This document shows, one piece after another, positions 18,495 to 32,421 of a DNA stretch of 64,000 bases (position 1 is the stretch's first letter; every line of letters starts with the position of its first letter). The notes beneath the pieces are model-generated. The model was not told the origin of the DNA and ran no database searches. It saw nothing but the letters and a program-made list of their open reading frames with translations. Origin of the DNA: Zwartia hollandica (GTDB taxonomy: Bacteria > Pseudomonadota > Gammaproteobacteria > Burkholderiales > Burkholderiaceae_B); assembly GCF_019923725.1 (NCBI RefSeq), contig NZ_JAHXRI010000007.1, positions 1-64,000 of the forward strand, read 5' to 3'. The translations under genes were made by a program, and so were the position numbers.

Positions 18495-18628
18495 GGATGC
18501 TCCAGACGGAAAGAAATAAAGCAATAGTTAAACAAACGATATTCGGGGCATAAATTCAATGCCGAGGGGCGAGTTTATATCGTGGCCAAGGTAAAATGAA
18601 CCATTATCAAGACAATTTGTAGGGAACT

Positions 18629-19369
18629 ATGGCCGGACACAGTAAATGGGCCAATATCCAGCACCGAAAAGGTCGCCAGGACGCGAAGCGCGGCAAGCTT
18701 TGGACCAAGATTATCCGTGAGATCACCGTGGCGGCCCGTGCAGGCGGTGCAGACCCAGAGGCAAACCCTCGTTTGCGTATGGCTTGGGACAAGGCTATGG
18801 GCGCAAACATGCCCAAAGACAACATCCAGCGCGCGATCACCCGCGGTGCGGGTGGTGCAGATGGCGCCAACTATGACGAAATTCGCTATGAAGGCTATGG
18901 CGTCGGTGGCGCTGCGGTCGTGGTCGACTGCATGACAGACAACCGGACCCGTACGGTGGCAGAAGTGCGCCACGCCTTCTCAAAAAATGGTGGCAATCTT
19001 GGGCAAGAAGGCTCGGTCGCCTTTATGTTTACGCATTGCGGTCAGTTTATTTTTGCACCTGGCACTTCTGAAGACACCATCATGGAAGTCGCGCTCGAGG
19101 CCGGCGCTGACGACGTCATCACTGACGAAGAAGGTGTCGTAGAAGTCATTTGCGCGACCACGGCGTTTGCCGCAGTGCGTGATGCCCTGCAAGCCAAAGG
19201 CTTAGTGCCAGAGATGTCAGATATCGTGATGAAGCCAGGAAACGAAATCGAACTCACTGGCGACGATGCGATCAAAATGCAAAAGCTGCTTGATGCACTC
19301 GAGGGTCTCGATGACGTGCAGGAGGTCTACACCAACGCATCTATCGACGAGCAAGGCGCTGACGCATGA
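18629..19369 (+). CDS. yebC: YebC/PmpR family transcriptional regulator / ribosome-associated protein
   Basis: Conserved 246-aa protein, identical in length to E. coli YebC. It begins with [20 protein letters not shown] and contains the family block [13 protein letters not shown]. Members bind DNA in some species, and more recently YebC homologues have been linked to translation of proline stretches; which role applies here is unknown. It heads the seven-gene yebC-maf operon. Its stop overlaps the purD start (ATGA), implying translational coupling. Confidence 0.93.
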   Translation: MAGHSKWANIQHRKGRQDAKRGKLWTKIIREITVAARAGGADPEANPRLRMAWDKAMGANMPKDNIQRAITRGAGGADGANYDEIRYEGYGVGGAAVVVDCMTDNRTRTVAEVRHAFSKNGGNLGQEGSVAFMFTHCGQFIFAPGTSEDTIMEVALEAGADDVITDEEGVVEVICATTAFAAVRDALQAKGLVPEMSDIVMKPGNEIELTGDDAIKMQKLLDALEGLDDVQEVYTNASIDEQGADA

Positions 19370-20664
19370 AGCTTTTAGTCATCGGCTCTGGTGGCCGCGA
19401 ACACGCCTTAGCTTGGCGTTTATTACAGTCGACACGTGTCAAGCACATTTATGTCGCGCCCGGTAACGGCGGCACCGCTCTCATGTCGGGTGCCTCCAAC
19501 ATCGAGCTCTCTGAGCCAGAGGCACTGGCCGCTTTTGTGAAAGAGCATGGCATTGCGCTCACGGTCGTGGGCCCCGAGGCTCCCTTGGCAAAAGGGGTTG
19601 TAGATACCTTTCGTCGCCATGGCTTAAAAATCTTCGGGCCGACCAAGGCTGCCGCACAACTCGAAAGCTCTAAAGACTTCGCCAAACAGTTCATGGTGCG
19701 TCATAAGATTCCGACGGCTGCGTACCAAACCTTCACTGACCCGATTGCCGCACACAAATACATCGACGCACAAGGGGCACCCATTGTGATCAAGGCTGAT
19801 GGCCTTGCTGCGGGCAAAGGCGTTGTCGTCGCCGAGACACTCAAACAAGCGCACGATGCGGTTGATGCAATGCTGGGAGACGGCTCGCTGGGTGCAGCCG
19901 GTGCACGCGTGGTCATTGAAGAGTGCCTGCTCGGCGAAGAAGCCAGCTTCATCGTTCTGTGCGACGGCAAGAACATACTGCCCCTAGCAACCAGTCAAGA
20001 TCACAAACGGCTGAAAGACGCGGATCAAGGACCGAACACAGGTGGCATGGGTGCCTACTCCCCTGCCCCAGTGGTGTCGCCCGCCTTGCATCAGCGCATT
20101 ATGCAAGAGGTGATTCAGCCCACGATTGCCGGCATGACAGCGGACGGAATTCCTTTCACTGGTTTTCTCTACGCAGGCCTGATGATTGGGCCGGGCGCTG
20201 ACGCACAGCGTGCAATTAAAGTACTCGAGTTCAACTGCCGGATGGGTGACCCTGAAACACAACCCATCATGATGCGGATTCGTAGCGACTTGCTCGAGGT
20301 GTTTGAACACGCAGTCAAGAGCACACTGGACCAAGCAAAGATCGACTGGGATCCTCGTACTGCTCTTGGCGTTGTCATGGCCAGTGCAAACTATCCAGAC
20401 ACCCCACGCACTGGCGACACGATTCAAGGCATTCCTGAGGCCACGGCGGACTGCGTGGTGTTTCACGCTGGTACCGCACTAAAAGACGGTGTGTTACACA
20501 CTGCCGGTGGTCGCGTACTGTGCGTCACAGCGCTAGACAATAGCGTGCGCGCGACGCAGCAGCGCGCTTATCAGGCTGTTGCGGCGATTAAGTTTGACGG
20601 TGCCCAATATCGTAGCGACATCGGCTGGCGCGCACTTGATGCGGCCAATGGGGAGCTCCGCTAA
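19366..20664 (+). CDS. purD: Phosphoribosylamine-glycine ligase
   Basis: Second step of purine synthesis: phosphoribosylamine plus glycine plus ATP to GAR. It starts with [17 protein letters not shown] (N-terminal nucleotide-like domain). The ATP-grasp core contains [19 protein letters not shown]. The conserved block [22 protein letters not shown] and the metal-site sequence [12 protein letters not shown] follow. Length is 432 aa, standard. It overlaps yebC by 4 nt and abuts hemF with no gap. Confidence 0.97.
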   Translation: MKLLVIGSGGREHALAWRLLQSTRVKHIYVAPGNGGTALMSGASNIELSEPEALAAFVKEHGIALTVVGPEAPLAKGVVDTFRRHGLKIFGPTKAAAQLESSKDFAKQFMVRHKIPTAAYQTFTDPIAAHKYIDAQGAPIVIKADGLAAGKGVVVAETLKQAHDAVDAMLGDGSLGAAGARVVIEECLLGEEASFIVLCDGKNILPLATSQDHKRLKDADQGPNTGGMGAYSPAPVVSPALHQRIMQEVIQPTIAGMTADGIPFTGFLYAGLMIGPGADAQRAIKVLEFNCRMGDPETQPIMMRIRSDLLEVFEHAVKSTLDQAKIDWDPRTALGVVMASANYPDTPRTGDTIQGIPEATADCVVFHAGTALKDGVLHTAGGRVLCVTALDNSVRATQQRAYQAVAAIKFDGAQYRSDIGWRALDAANGELR

Positions 20665-21576
20665 GTGTCGAGTGTGAACCTGGCTGCCGTAGAAACCTAT
20701 TTATTAGGCTTGCAGCAAAACATCGTCTCTGCACTTGAAGTCGCAGGGAATCAAAGCTTCTTGCGCGACGAATGGATACGTACGGAAGGTGGCGGTGGCA
20801 TATCCCGACTCATTGAGGGCGGTGATTTGTTTGAACGCGCCGGCGTGCTCTTTAGTCACGTAAAGGGTAAGACACTCCCCCCGTCTGCAACCGCGCATCG
20901 CCCTGAAGTTGCCGGGCGTGTCTGGGAGGCCATGGGGGTATCGATGGTCTTACATCCGCGCAACCCATACATTCCAACGACGCACATGAATGTGCGTATG
21001 TTTGTAGCGCAAGCGCCACTGGGCTCTGGTCAAGAAGATATTTTCTGGTTTGGTGGCGGCATGGATCTGACCCCCTACTATGTGTTTGAAGAAGACGCCC
21101 GACATTTTCACCAGACAAATAAAGATGCACTCGCGTCACATAGTCCGACCGCATACGCTGAATACAAAAAATGGTGTGATGAGTATTTCTTCTTAAAACA
21201 CCGTAACGAAACGCGTGGCGTGGGTGGCATATTTTTTGATGACCTAAGTGCTAACGGTTTCGATGCCTCATTTGCACTCATGCGTTCTGTTGGTGACGCT
21301 TTCTTACCCGCCTACATGCCTATCGTTGAGAACCGTCGCAACCTACCCTATGGAGACCGTGAGCGTGACTTCCAGGCGTATCGACGGGGTCGTTACGTTG
21401 AATTCAACCTGGTTTTTGACCGCGGCACGCTCTTTGGCTTACAGTCTGGGGGTCGTACAGAATCTATTTTGCTATCGATGCCTCCCATGGCTGCGTGGCG
21501 TTACAACTGGCAAGCCGACGCGGGTACGCCCGAGGCTGCACTTGAGCAGTACCTTAAACCACGGGATTGGTTCTAA
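20665..21576 (+). CDS. hemF: Oxygen-dependent coproporphyrinogen-III oxidase
   Basis: Aerobic heme step: oxidative decarboxylation of coproporphyrinogen III to protoporphyrinogen IX. Conserved blocks include [79 protein letters not shown] and [17 protein letters not shown]. Length is 303 aa. The start is GTG 20665, immediately after the purD TAA; GGGGAG (20650-20655) is 9 nt upstream. A second in-frame GTG at 20674 is less well spaced. Its stop overlaps the nadD start (TAATG). Confidence 0.97.
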   Translation: MSSVNLAAVETYLLGLQQNIVSALEVAGNQSFLRDEWIRTEGGGGISRLIEGGDLFERAGVLFSHVKGKTLPPSATAHRPEVAGRVWEAMGVSMVLHPRNPYIPTTHMNVRMFVAQAPLGSGQEDIFWFGGGMDLTPYYVFEEDARHFHQTNKDALASHSPTAYAEYKKWCDEYFFLKHRNETRGVGGIFFDDLSANGFDASFALMRSVGDAFLPAYMPIVENRRNLPYGDRERDFQAYRRGRYVEFNLVFDRGTLFGLQSGGRTESILLSMPPMAAWRYNWQADAGTPEAALEQYLKPRDWF

Positions 21577-22172
21577 TGCGCATCGGCTTACTCGGCGGCA
21601 GTTTTGATCCCGTGCACTGTGCGCACCTGGCACTCGCCTCTGCGGCGCGCGAAGCGCTCGGCTTGGACCAGGTTCAGTTGATCCCGGCGGGCCAGCCGTG
21701 GCAAAGGCTACCACTAGGGGCCTCGCCCTCTCAGCGACTTGAAATGGTGACTCTCGCCATCCAAGGTCACCCGGGCTTGACGGCCAACCCTATTGAAACG
21801 GACCGATCTGGCCCCACCTATACGTTGGAAACGTTGAATGCACTGCCACAGGGACCAGACTACTTCTGGATTCTTGGTGCAGATCAACTCTCTAATTTCT
21901 GTACTTGGCGACACTGGTCTGAAATCGCAGCCCGCGTCCAGCTCGTGGTAGCACAACGACCTGGTTCACCTTTAACCGTTCCGCAAGAACTCGCGCAATG
22001 GCTTGCCGCCAATCAACGCGAGTTAATTGAACTACCGTTTCACCCACTAGACGTCTCTGCCAACGAAATCCGTAATCGGATCACCCGCGGAGAATCTACG
22101 AGTGACCTCATCCCTGGGGTTGTGGCGCAATACATTTCCGAGCATGGCCTCTATCGCCAGCGCACAGCCTGA
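21576..22172 (+). CDS. nadD: Nicotinate-nucleotide adenylyltransferase
   Basis: NAD synthesis: nicotinate mononucleotide plus ATP to deamido-NAD. The N-terminal nucleotidyltransferase motif [12 protein letters not shown] is present and [18 protein letters not shown] is the family middle block. The usual ISSTxIR motif is here VSANEIR. Length is 198 aa. I start at ATG 21576, which overlaps the hemF stop by 1 nt (TAATG); a TTG 9 nt earlier only adds MVL. It is followed by rsfS, a very common pairing. Confidence 0.95.
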   Translation: MRIGLLGGSFDPVHCAHLALASAAREALGLDQVQLIPAGQPWQRLPLGASPSQRLEMVTLAIQGHPGLTANPIETDRSGPTYTLETLNALPQGPDYFWILGADQLSNFCTWRHWSEIAARVQLVVAQRPGSPLTVPQELAQWLAANQRELIELPFHPLDVSANEIRNRITRGESTSDLIPGVVAQYISEHGLYRQRTA

Positions 22173-22185
22173 CACTGGATACTTA

Positions 22186-22662
22186 ATGGATATTACGAAA
22201 TTACAACGCGTCGTTGTTGACGCCCTCGAAGATGTGAAGGCGCAAGACATTAAAGTCTTTAACACCACACACCTCACCAGCCTATTTGATCGAGTCATCA
22301 TCGCCTCTGCGACGTCGAACCGTCAAACGCGTGCGCTTGCCTCGAGCGTTGCGGATAAAACACGCGAAGCAGGTGGCACCGTCATCGCGACCGAAGGCGA
22401 AGAAACCGGCGAATGGGTCTTGGTGGATTTAGGCGACATCATCGTGCACGTCATGCAGCCAGCGATTCGCGTGTATTACAACCTCGAAGAAGTCTGGGGT
22501 GGCAAGGCGGTTCGTATGAAACTCGCAGCCGACTCAACACGACCCACCGTCGTGACTGGCGACGTCAAGTTTGACCCGATGATCCAGCGTGAGGCGACCT
22601 CTACGCGACGGGTGGCTAGCCGAACCTCACGTCCTGCTCGCTCACCGCGTTCAACTCGCTAA
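22186..22662 (+). CDS. rsfS: Ribosomal silencing factor RsfS
   Basis: Binds ribosomal protein uL14 and blocks subunit joining in starvation (family knowledge). The core [21 protein letters not shown] is diagnostic, with [23 protein letters not shown] before it. I start at ATG 22186 ([14 protein letters not shown]), which lies 13 nt after nadD; the longer frame overlaps nadD and adds 28 residues without family likeness. Length is 158 aa, longer than the usual 105-130, because of an Arg/Ser/Thr-rich basic tail (about residues 132-158, e.g. [20 protein letters not shown]). Confidence 0.93.
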   Translation: MDITKLQRVVVDALEDVKAQDIKVFNTTHLTSLFDRVIIASATSNRQTRALASSVADKTREAGGTVIATEGEETGEWVLVDLGDIIVHVMQPAIRVYYNLEEVWGGKAVRMKLAADSTRPTVVTGDVKFDPMIQREATSTRRVASRTSRPARSPRSTR

Positions 22663-22703
22663 ACGCGCTTTGCAAACAGCGCGCCCCGACTAGGACCATT
22701 CAC

Positions 22704-23174
22704 ATGAAAATTTATGTGATCGCCGTCGGGGCAAAAATGCCAGACTGGGTCAACACAGCTTGGGACGACTATGCGAAACGACTGCCCTCTGACTGGGCTA
22801 TCGTACTCAAAGAGATCAAACCCGAGCCCCGCACCACCGGCAAAACGGTTGCACAAATGATGGCAGCAGAAGCCAAGCGCATCGAGGCGGCCACTCCATC
22901 CGATGCACTTCGGATTGCGCTCGACGAGCACGGTAAAGACCTCAGCACCACAAAGTTTTCTGCCACACTTCAAGCTTGGCAGAACGCAAGCCAGCCAATC
23001 GCCTTGTTGATTGGTGGGCCGGACGGCCTTGACCCGGCGCTTAAAGCTTCATGCACCCAACTCTTACGGCTTTCTTCAATGACGATGCCGCACCCCTTGG
23101 TGCGCGTTGTGCTGATTGAGCAAATCTACCGAGGCTGGTCTATCCTCATGAATCATCCCTACCATCGCGCCTAA
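22704..23174 (+). CDS. rlmH: 23S rRNA (pseudouridine1915-N3)-methyltransferase RlmH
   Basis: SPOUT methyltransferase that modifies pseudouridine 1915 in helix 69 of 23S rRNA. The SAM knot motif [10 protein letters not shown] and the C-terminal signature [20 protein letters not shown], then NHPYHR, are present. Length is 156 aa. It follows rsfS by 41 bp and its stop overlaps the maf start (TAATG). Its substrate, 23S rRNA, is encoded less than 1 kb downstream on the opposite strand. Confidence 0.96.
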   Translation: MKIYVIAVGAKMPDWVNTAWDDYAKRLPSDWAIVLKEIKPEPRTTGKTVAQMMAAEAKRIEAATPSDALRIALDEHGKDLSTTKFSATLQAWQNASQPIALLIGGPDGLDPALKASCTQLLRLSSMTMPHPLVRVVLIEQIYRGWSILMNHPYHRA

Positions 23175-23773
23175 TGTCACCAACTACCCTGTATCTTGCC
23201 TCGGCGAGCCCGCGACGGCACGAGTTACTCCTACAAATCAACGTCGCACATCAAGTCGTCGATATACCGGCAGCGCCTGGTGAAGATGAACCTCGCCTCA
23301 AAAACGAAAGCCCACTTGATTATGTACAGCGCACTGCGCGCGACAAGGCCGATCGGGCCGTAAAGTGGCTCGCAATACAAAAACCGGATAGCTTTAATCT
23401 AAGTGCAGCAATCTTAACGGCAGATACCACCGTTGCTCTTGGCGCGCACATCCTGGGCAAGCCGCTCGACGAGTCTGACGCCAAAGAAATACTTTCATTG
23501 CTTTCTGGCAAAACACATCTTGTGCACACAGCAGTGGTGTGCGCGCGAGGCGAACAGCGCTGGGAAGCACTTTCAACGTCAGAAGTGAGCTTCGCTCAAT
23601 TATCGTTGGACGATATCAACGCCTATATCGCAACAAAAGAACCTTTCGGTAAAGCAGGCGCCTACGGTATTCAAGGTGATGCGGCTCGTTTTATACGCGA
23701 GCTACGTGGCAGCTATACCGGAGTGATGGGGCTGCCCCTGTACGAGACTAGCCAACTACTTAAGAACTTATAG
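23174..23773 (+). CDS. maf: Maf family nucleoside triphosphate pyrophosphatase (dTTP/UTP type)
   Basis: House-cleaning pyrophosphatase that hydrolyses non-canonical or excess pyrimidine NTPs. Motifs: LASASPRRHELL at the N-terminus, LTADTTV, KPLDESDAKEIL, and GKAGAYGIQGDAARFIRELRG followed by GSYTGVMGLPLYE, which fits the YhdE (dTTPase/UTPase) branch. Length is 199 aa. It is the last gene of the operon and is followed by a terminator. In many proteobacteria the next gene is rng; here the rRNA operon intervenes. Confidence 0.94.
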   Translation: MSPTTLYLASASPRRHELLLQINVAHQVVDIPAAPGEDEPRLKNESPLDYVQRTARDKADRAVKWLAIQKPDSFNLSAAILTADTTVALGAHILGKPLDESDAKEILSLLSGKTHLVHTAVVCARGEQRWEALSTSEVSFAQLSLDDINAYIATKEPFGKAGAYGIQGDAARFIRELRGSYTGVMGLPLYETSQLLKNL

Positions 23774-23784
23774 CCCACAAAGAC

Positions 23785-23816
23785 AAACCCCCAGACGCTT
23801 TAGCGACTGGGGGTTT
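23785..23816. terminator. Terminator shared by maf and the rRNA operon
   Basis: Stem AAACCCCCAG with CTGGGGGTTT enclosing a smaller CGCT/AGCG stem. It sits between the maf stop and the 3' end of 5S and can end transcription from both sides, although T-runs are short. Confidence 0.75.
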
Positions 23817-23828
23817 GAGGGGTAAGAG

Positions 23829-23941
23829 CTTGACGATGTCCTACTTTCACAGACGTTAATCAACTATCATCGGCGCTAAGGTGTTTCACGGTCCTGTTCG
23901 GGATGGGAAGGGGTGGGACCACCTCGCTATGGTCATCAAGC
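23829..23941 (-). rRNA. rrf: 5S ribosomal RNA
   Basis: Minus-strand sequence starting GCTTGATGACCATAGCGAGG, with CCCATCCCGAACAGGACCGTG in the middle and ending GTCAAGC. The terminal GCTTGA/TCAAGC helix I is present. Length is about 113 nt. It is the last gene of the rrn operon. Ends are accurate to a few nt. Confidence 0.93.
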
Positions 23942-24172
23942 GTAGCTTGTTGAACGCTCACGGCCCTGATGGGGCAGTGCTCGTTCCAATCTGGGAAGAA
24001 GCGCAACTGTGTGGCTGACCACTAGGACGAACCTAGGGGTGTTTTTGGTGTTTTTGAATACGGGTTGGATGTTTTGACTGCTCTGCAGTGTGACTCAATC
24101 ACACTTGCAACTTCATTTATTTGAACGGCACTTAAACTCTACAACAATCAGGTCTTTAACCTGTAGGGTTAT
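23942..24172 (-). other. 23S-5S internal transcribed spacer
   Basis: About 230 bp between the 3' end of 23S and 5S with no tRNA or reading frame recognised. Its first part contains the 3' half of the 23S processing stem. Confidence 0.7.
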
Positions 24173-27052
<2,880 letters not shown>

Positions 27053-27429
27053 TATAACCATATAGGCTATAAGACGCTGATTTACTTGTAGCGTTTGTGC
27101 CGTTCTTCATCTTTGGCACCCTATCTCATCAACCACCAGGCTCTTACACCCAACAGCCAACTCAATAGAGCTTGAGAATTGAACAAATTACTATGCAATC
27201 ACAACCCGTTATTCGTGACACACAACACTTTTACATGCCGCGCACCACCAAAAACTTTTCGTTGTGCTTCTTCCAGATTGTTAAAGAACAAGGTAAATCT
27301 ATTAGGCACAAGGCCTAACTCTTAATACACACTACCTTCTCGTCAATCACCTCAACTCCCTAGGTGTCTGCACGTGTGCACTAAGAGTTAGACTCTATCC
27401 GCTCTCTGTCTTTTCTTCCCACCAGTCGT
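27053..27429 (-). other. tRNA-Ala to 23S transcribed spacer
   Basis: 377 bp with no gene. It carries a boxA antitermination site near 27274-27291 and the outer part of the 23S processing stem. Confidence 0.7.
27274..27291 (-). promoter_or_regulatory. boxA antitermination element of the 23S spacer
   Basis: Minus-strand TTGTTCTTTAACAATCTG matches the rrn boxA consensus (TGCTCTTTAACA) and lies about 220 nt before 23S. A second copy is in the 16S leader. NusB/NusE binding is the known role. Confidence 0.75.
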
Positions 27430-27505
27430 TGGTGGAGGATGACGGGATCGAACCGACGACCCCCTGCTTGCAAAGCAGGTGCTCTCCCAGCTGAGCTAAT
27501 CCCCC
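27430..27505 (-). tRNA. alaT: tRNA-Ala(TGC)
   Basis: 76 nt including the encoded CCA. It begins GGGGGATTAGCTCAGCTGGG; the anticodon loop TTTGCAA gives anticodon TGC; it ends TCCACCA. It is the second tRNA in the 16S-23S spacer. Confidence 0.97.
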
Positions 27506-27520
27506 AGATACCCCATGTTG

Positions 27521-27597
27521 TGGTGGGTCTGGTTGGACTCGAACCAACGACCCCCGCCTTATCAAGACGGTGCTCTAACCAGCTGAGCTACAGACCC
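27521..27597 (-). tRNA. ileT: tRNA-Ile(GAT)
   Basis: 77 nt with encoded CCA. It begins GGGTCTGTAGCTCAGCTGGT, the anticodon stem-loop GTCTTGATAAGGC gives GAT, and the acceptor ends GACCCACCA. It stands first after 16S, the canonical Ile-Ala order. Confidence 0.97.
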
Positions 27598-27721
27598 GGC
27601 CGACTCGGCGAGCGTAGCAGTTACCCGTAAACAGGCCTCCACTACTCCACTACTGCTGCACTACCACTGCTCATGCGCAAGCTTCTCACGCACGACCTAA
27701 TACCCTTGCTTCTTCATTCAA

Positions 27722-27742
27722 ACAACCGATAAGTGTGAGCGC
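27722..27742 (-). repeat. 3' half of the 16S processing stem
   Basis: Plus-strand ACAACCGATAAGTGTGAGCG onward is the inverse complement of the leader segment 29499-29519, with one position that becomes a G-U pair in the RNA. The 21-bp stem would bring the 16S ends together for RNase III cleavage. Confidence 0.8.
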
Positions 27743-27766
27743 TACGACACGCCTAGACGCTGCTCT

Positions 27767-29298
<1,532 letters not shown>

Positions 29299-29498
29299 AA
29301 TCTCTGTATAAATCGTATTTCCATGACCCAAGCCAAAGCTCGGGCCGGTTATACGTCGCTGCTCAAAGGAAGTGACTTCGTTTTATCTCCAGGCTTTAAC
29401 ACCCAGAGACATTACTATTTCACTTCAAGTGAGCACTTGATTTCGTTTGCAATCACAGCAGCCTGTTACAGCTGTGTGACCTGCGCTACGCGTATCAA

Positions 29499-29519
29499 GC
29501 GCCCACACTTATCGGTTGT
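29499..29519 (-). repeat. 5' half of the 16S processing stem in the rrn leader
   Basis: Pairs over 21 positions with 27722-27742 downstream of 16S. It lies immediately after leader boxA, as in other rrn leaders. Confidence 0.8.
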
Positions 29520-29520
29520 C

Positions 29521-29537
29521 AAATTTTTAAAGAACAA
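29521..29537 (-). promoter_or_regulatory. boxA antitermination element of the rrn leader
   Basis: Minus-strand TTGTTCTTTAAAAATTT resembles boxA and matches the copy before 23S over its core TTGTTCTTTAA. It lies about 45 nt after the predicted transcription start. Confidence 0.7.
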
Positions 29538-29585
29538 GGTACCGCGCTTTACTTGTAAGAAAACTGTCACAAGCAGAGAGGCGAG

Positions 29586-29614
29586 ATTATGAAGGACATT
29601 TTTATCTGTGTCAA
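29586..29614 (-). promoter_or_regulatory. rRNA operon promoter
   Basis: On the minus strand a perfect TTGACA (29614-29609) and CATAAT (29591-29586) are separated by exactly 17 bp. Transcription would start near 29579. The segment after the -10 is TCTCGCCTCTC, a C-rich discriminator of the type linked to stringent control. A/T tracts upstream (about 29620-29660) could act as an UP element. It is the best sigma70 match noticed in the window. Confidence 0.8.
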
Positions 29615-29785
29615 ACCAAGAACGCTTTATTTTGCAAAAACTTCAGCAAAATCTACTTAAAACGTACTTGCCAGGATTGCTTAAAAAGCAATACTTAGAA
29701 ACAGATGAATTTTCAACCACAATTTGTCTAGCCAAGCCCGCTACTATAGCACGAATATTTACGCATTACTTCGCAGAGAATCCGC

Positions 29786-31249
29786 ATGACTGAAGACATA
29801 CTGATCAACGTAACGCCCTTTGAAACCCGAGTGGCGCTTGTCGCCCAAGGTGCCGTGCAGGAGCTGCACCTTGAGCGCAGTATTCAGCGCGGGCAAGTCG
29901 GCAATATTTACTTGGGCAAAGTCGTCCGCGTACTGCCAGGTATGCAGAGCGCCTTCATTGAGATTGGCCTTGAGCGCGCGGCATTTATTCACATCGCAGA
30001 CCTCAGGGAAAACCGCAGCGAACGTGCGCTTGGCGTGACCCCCACCCCCATCGAAAAGCTCATCTTTGAAGGTCAAAGCCTGATGGTGCAAGTCATCAAA
30101 GATCCGTTGGGTACAAAGGGCGCTCGGCTGTCAACCCAAATAAGCATCGCGGGACGCATGTTGGTTTACCTTCCACATGAGCCGCACATTGGGATCTCAC
30201 AAAAAATCGGCTCAGAAACCGAACGTCAGGTGTTGCGTGACAGGGTTCAGGCGCTTGTGCCGGCCGAAGAGAAAGGCGGCTTCATCGTACGCACACAGGC
30301 TGAAGGCGCGAACGATGAAGAGCTGCAGGCAGACCTCGCTTATCTGAAGAAACTATGGGGCAGCGTTCAGCATGCAGCCCGCACGCTCCCTGTCACGAGC
30401 CTTTTGCACCAAGACCTGACCTTGGCCCAGCGTGTGTTGCGCGACATGGTGTCTCCTCTTACAGGGCAAATTCTGGTGGACTCGCGTAGCGTGTGTGCCG
30501 AACTAAAAGCCTGGGCTGGGATCTACACCCCGTCCGTGGCAGACCGCATCGGACACTACAGCAGCGAGCGCCCCCTGTTCGATATAGCCAATATCGAAGA
30601 AGAGATTATTCGCGCGTTATCTCGCCGTGTTGACCTCAAGTCTGGGGGTTACTTGATCATCGATCAAACCGAAGCGCTGACGACCGTGGACGTCAACACG
30701 GGTGGCTTTGTCGGGGGACGCAACTTTGACGATACGATTTTCAAGACAAATCTTGAAGCGGCGCAAGCGATCGCCCGGCAGCTGCGCCTGCGCAACCTTG
30801 GTGGCATCATCATTCTCGACTTCATTGATATGGACGATGCGACACACCGCGAGGCGGTACTGGCTGAACTGAATAAGGCGCTCGCGAGTGATCGGACACG
30901 CATGACGGTTAATGGCTTCACACAATTAGGCCTCGTGGAGATGACGCGCAAGCGCACGCGCGACTCGCTTGCACACCAAATGTGCGAACCCTGCCCTACG
31001 TGTCAAAGCCGCGGCAATGTCCGCACCAACCGCAGTGTTTGTTATGAAATTTTGCGAGAGATTTTGCGCGAAGCCCGCCAGTTCAATCCCCGTGAATTTC
31101 GCATCCTAGCCTCGCAAGAGGTGATCGATCTGTTTCTCGAGGAGGAAAGTCAGCACCTAGCTATGCTGGGGGACTTTATCGAAAAAAAGATCTCGCTGGA
31201 GGTATCTACGGGGTACAGCCAAGAGCAATACGATATTGTCTTGACCTAG
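29786..31249 (+). CDS. rng: Ribonuclease G
   Basis: Endoribonuclease of the RNase E/G family; matures the 5' end of 16S rRNA and decays some mRNAs. The N-terminal S1 domain is in residues about 35-120 (GNIYLGKVVRVLPGMQSAFI). The catalytic DNase I-like domain has TTVDVNTGGFVG (about 300) and IIILDFIDMDD (about 344) with the metal-binding aspartates. Zinc-link cysteines are in CEPCPTCQSRG. Length is 487 aa, matching RNase G (489 in E. coli) and lacking the RNase E C-terminal scaffold. AGAG lies 7 nt before the ATG. It is divergent from the rRNA operon whose product it processes. Confidence 0.96.
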   Translation: MTEDILINVTPFETRVALVAQGAVQELHLERSIQRGQVGNIYLGKVVRVLPGMQSAFIEIGLERAAFIHIADLRENRSERALGVTPTPIEKLIFEGQSLMVQVIKDPLGTKGARLSTQISIAGRMLVYLPHEPHIGISQKIGSETERQVLRDRVQALVPAEEKGGFIVRTQAEGANDEELQADLAYLKKLWGSVQHAARTLPVTSLLHQDLTLAQRVLRDMVSPLTGQILVDSRSVCAELKAWAGIYTPSVADRIGHYSSERPLFDIANIEEEIIRALSRRVDLKSGGYLIIDQTEALTTVDVNTGGFVGGRNFDDTIFKTNLEAAQAIARQLRLRNLGGIIILDFIDMDDATHREAVLAELNKALASDRTRMTVNGFTQLGLVEMTRKRTRDSLAHQMCEPCPTCQSRGNVRTNRSVCYEILREILREARQFNPREFRILASQEVIDLFLEEESQHLAMLGDFIEKKISLEVSTGYSQEQYDIVLT

Positions 31250-31395
31250 TGTTGATTAATTCCCCTGCATTCGAGAAGAATGTCAATCTAGGGTTGACCT
31301 CTAGACTACCGCCCGCCCACAGACCCGTTCTAGACGATACACTCAACCACGTAACGCAAGGCAACAAAACTCCAACAACACGCAAGGGAGCAAGC

Positions 31396-32397
31396 ATGTC
31401 ACCTATTTTCAAAACTGGACGTCTAAACCGTCTTATCGGCACGACCCTTCTGGGACTGTGTGGGGCTTTAACGGCGAGCCACGCAAACGCTCAGGCACAA
31501 GCATACCCAAACAAACCCATTAAGTTTGTCGTCCCTTATTCGGCTGGCACCACCACGGATGTGATTGCCCGTCTCTACGCACAAAAACTTGGTGAAATCT
31601 TAGGGCAGTCGGTAGTGGTCGACAACAAGGCAGGCGCCGGTGGCAACATCTCGGCCGAGTCTGTGGCTCGCTCGGCACCAGATGGTTACACACTGACGTT
31701 TTCAACGAGTGCTACCCACGCAACAAACCCTGCCCTCTATGGCAAGATTCCTTTCGATCCAATCAAAGACTTCACGCACATCACTTTAATGGTGGCCGCA
31801 CCAAATATGTTGGTGATCAACCCAAAGATTCCAGCAAACAATATGGCTGAGCTGATCGCTTATGCAAAAGCCAACCCCGGCAAACTCACGTATATGTCAG
31901 CGGGTTCGGGAACATCGCCACACATGGCGGGTGAATTGCTGAAAACAATGACAGGCATCGACATCCAGCACGTCCCCTACAAGCAGGTCACGCAAGGCTT
32001 AACAGACTTGCTGGCAGGTGAGATTGCCATGTCGTTCTACCACGTCCCTGTGATTTACCCCCACGTTAAATCGGGTCGCCTCAAGGCAATGGGCGTCGCA
32101 ACATCCGAGCGCAGCCCGATCGCCCCAGAGGTACCACCAATTGGTGACACCGTGAAAGGCTACGACATTCGCCCGTGGTGGGGCTTGGCAGGTCCTGCTG
32201 GCATGCCTCAGGATATCGTCGATAAACTTGAAAAAGCGACCATGCAATTCCTGAAAGACCCCGATATGCAAAAGCGACTCGTTGACATCGGGGTAATCGT
32301 CACACCAATGAACCAAAAGGACTTCAACGCGTTTATGGCCACAGAGCTTGTTAAGTGGACCAAACTCGTTAAAGACTCTGGTGCAAAAGTTAACTAA
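31396..32397 (+). CDS. Bug/TctC-family periplasmic receptor, orphan
   Basis: Second tripartite-tricarboxylate-type binding protein in the window. Signal peptide: basic start MSPIFKTGRLNRLIG, hydrophobic core TTLLGLCGALTA, cleavage near ANA-QA. The mature part shows PIKFVVPYSAGTTTDVIARL, VVDNKAGAGGNISAESVARS, NPALYGKIPFDPIKDF and HVPYKQVTQGLTDLLAGEI. I choose ATG 31396 (AGGGAG 5 nt upstream) over the frame start at 31249, which would put 49 residues before the signal peptide. Length is 333 aa. It is followed 24 bp later by the MetE-like gene, suggesting joint expression and a common substrate (inference). No TctA/TctB genes are present. Confidence 0.9.
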   Translation: MSPIFKTGRLNRLIGTTLLGLCGALTASHANAQAQAYPNKPIKFVVPYSAGTTTDVIARLYAQKLGEILGQSVVVDNKAGAGGNISAESVARSAPDGYTLTFSTSATHATNPALYGKIPFDPIKDFTHITLMVAAPNMLVINPKIPANNMAELIAYAKANPGKLTYMSAGSGTSPHMAGELLKTMTGIDIQHVPYKQVTQGLTDLLAGEIAMSFYHVPVIYPHVKSGRLKAMGVATSERSPIAPEVPPIGDTVKGYDIRPWWGLAGPAGMPQDIVDKLEKATMQFLKDPDMQKRLVDIGVIVTPMNQKDFNAFMATELVKWTKLVKDSGAKVN

Positions 32398-32421
32398 CCA
32401 ACGAAGCAAAGGTCGACTAGC

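Larger units (their letters stand above)
29299..29785. other. rrn leader / rng divergent intergenic region
   Basis: 487 bp without a protein gene. On the minus strand it holds the rrn promoter, boxA, 16S processing stem and about 280 nt of leader. On the plus strand it must hold the rng promoter; only weak candidates are visible (TTGTCT 15 bp before TATAGC near 29724-29750). Confidence 0.7.

Noticed and set aside
27439-27630. Small open frame across the two tRNA genes (MTGSNRRPPACKAGALPAEL)
   Set aside because: This is the well-known spurious peptide produced by translating antisense tRNA-Ala and tRNA-Ile.
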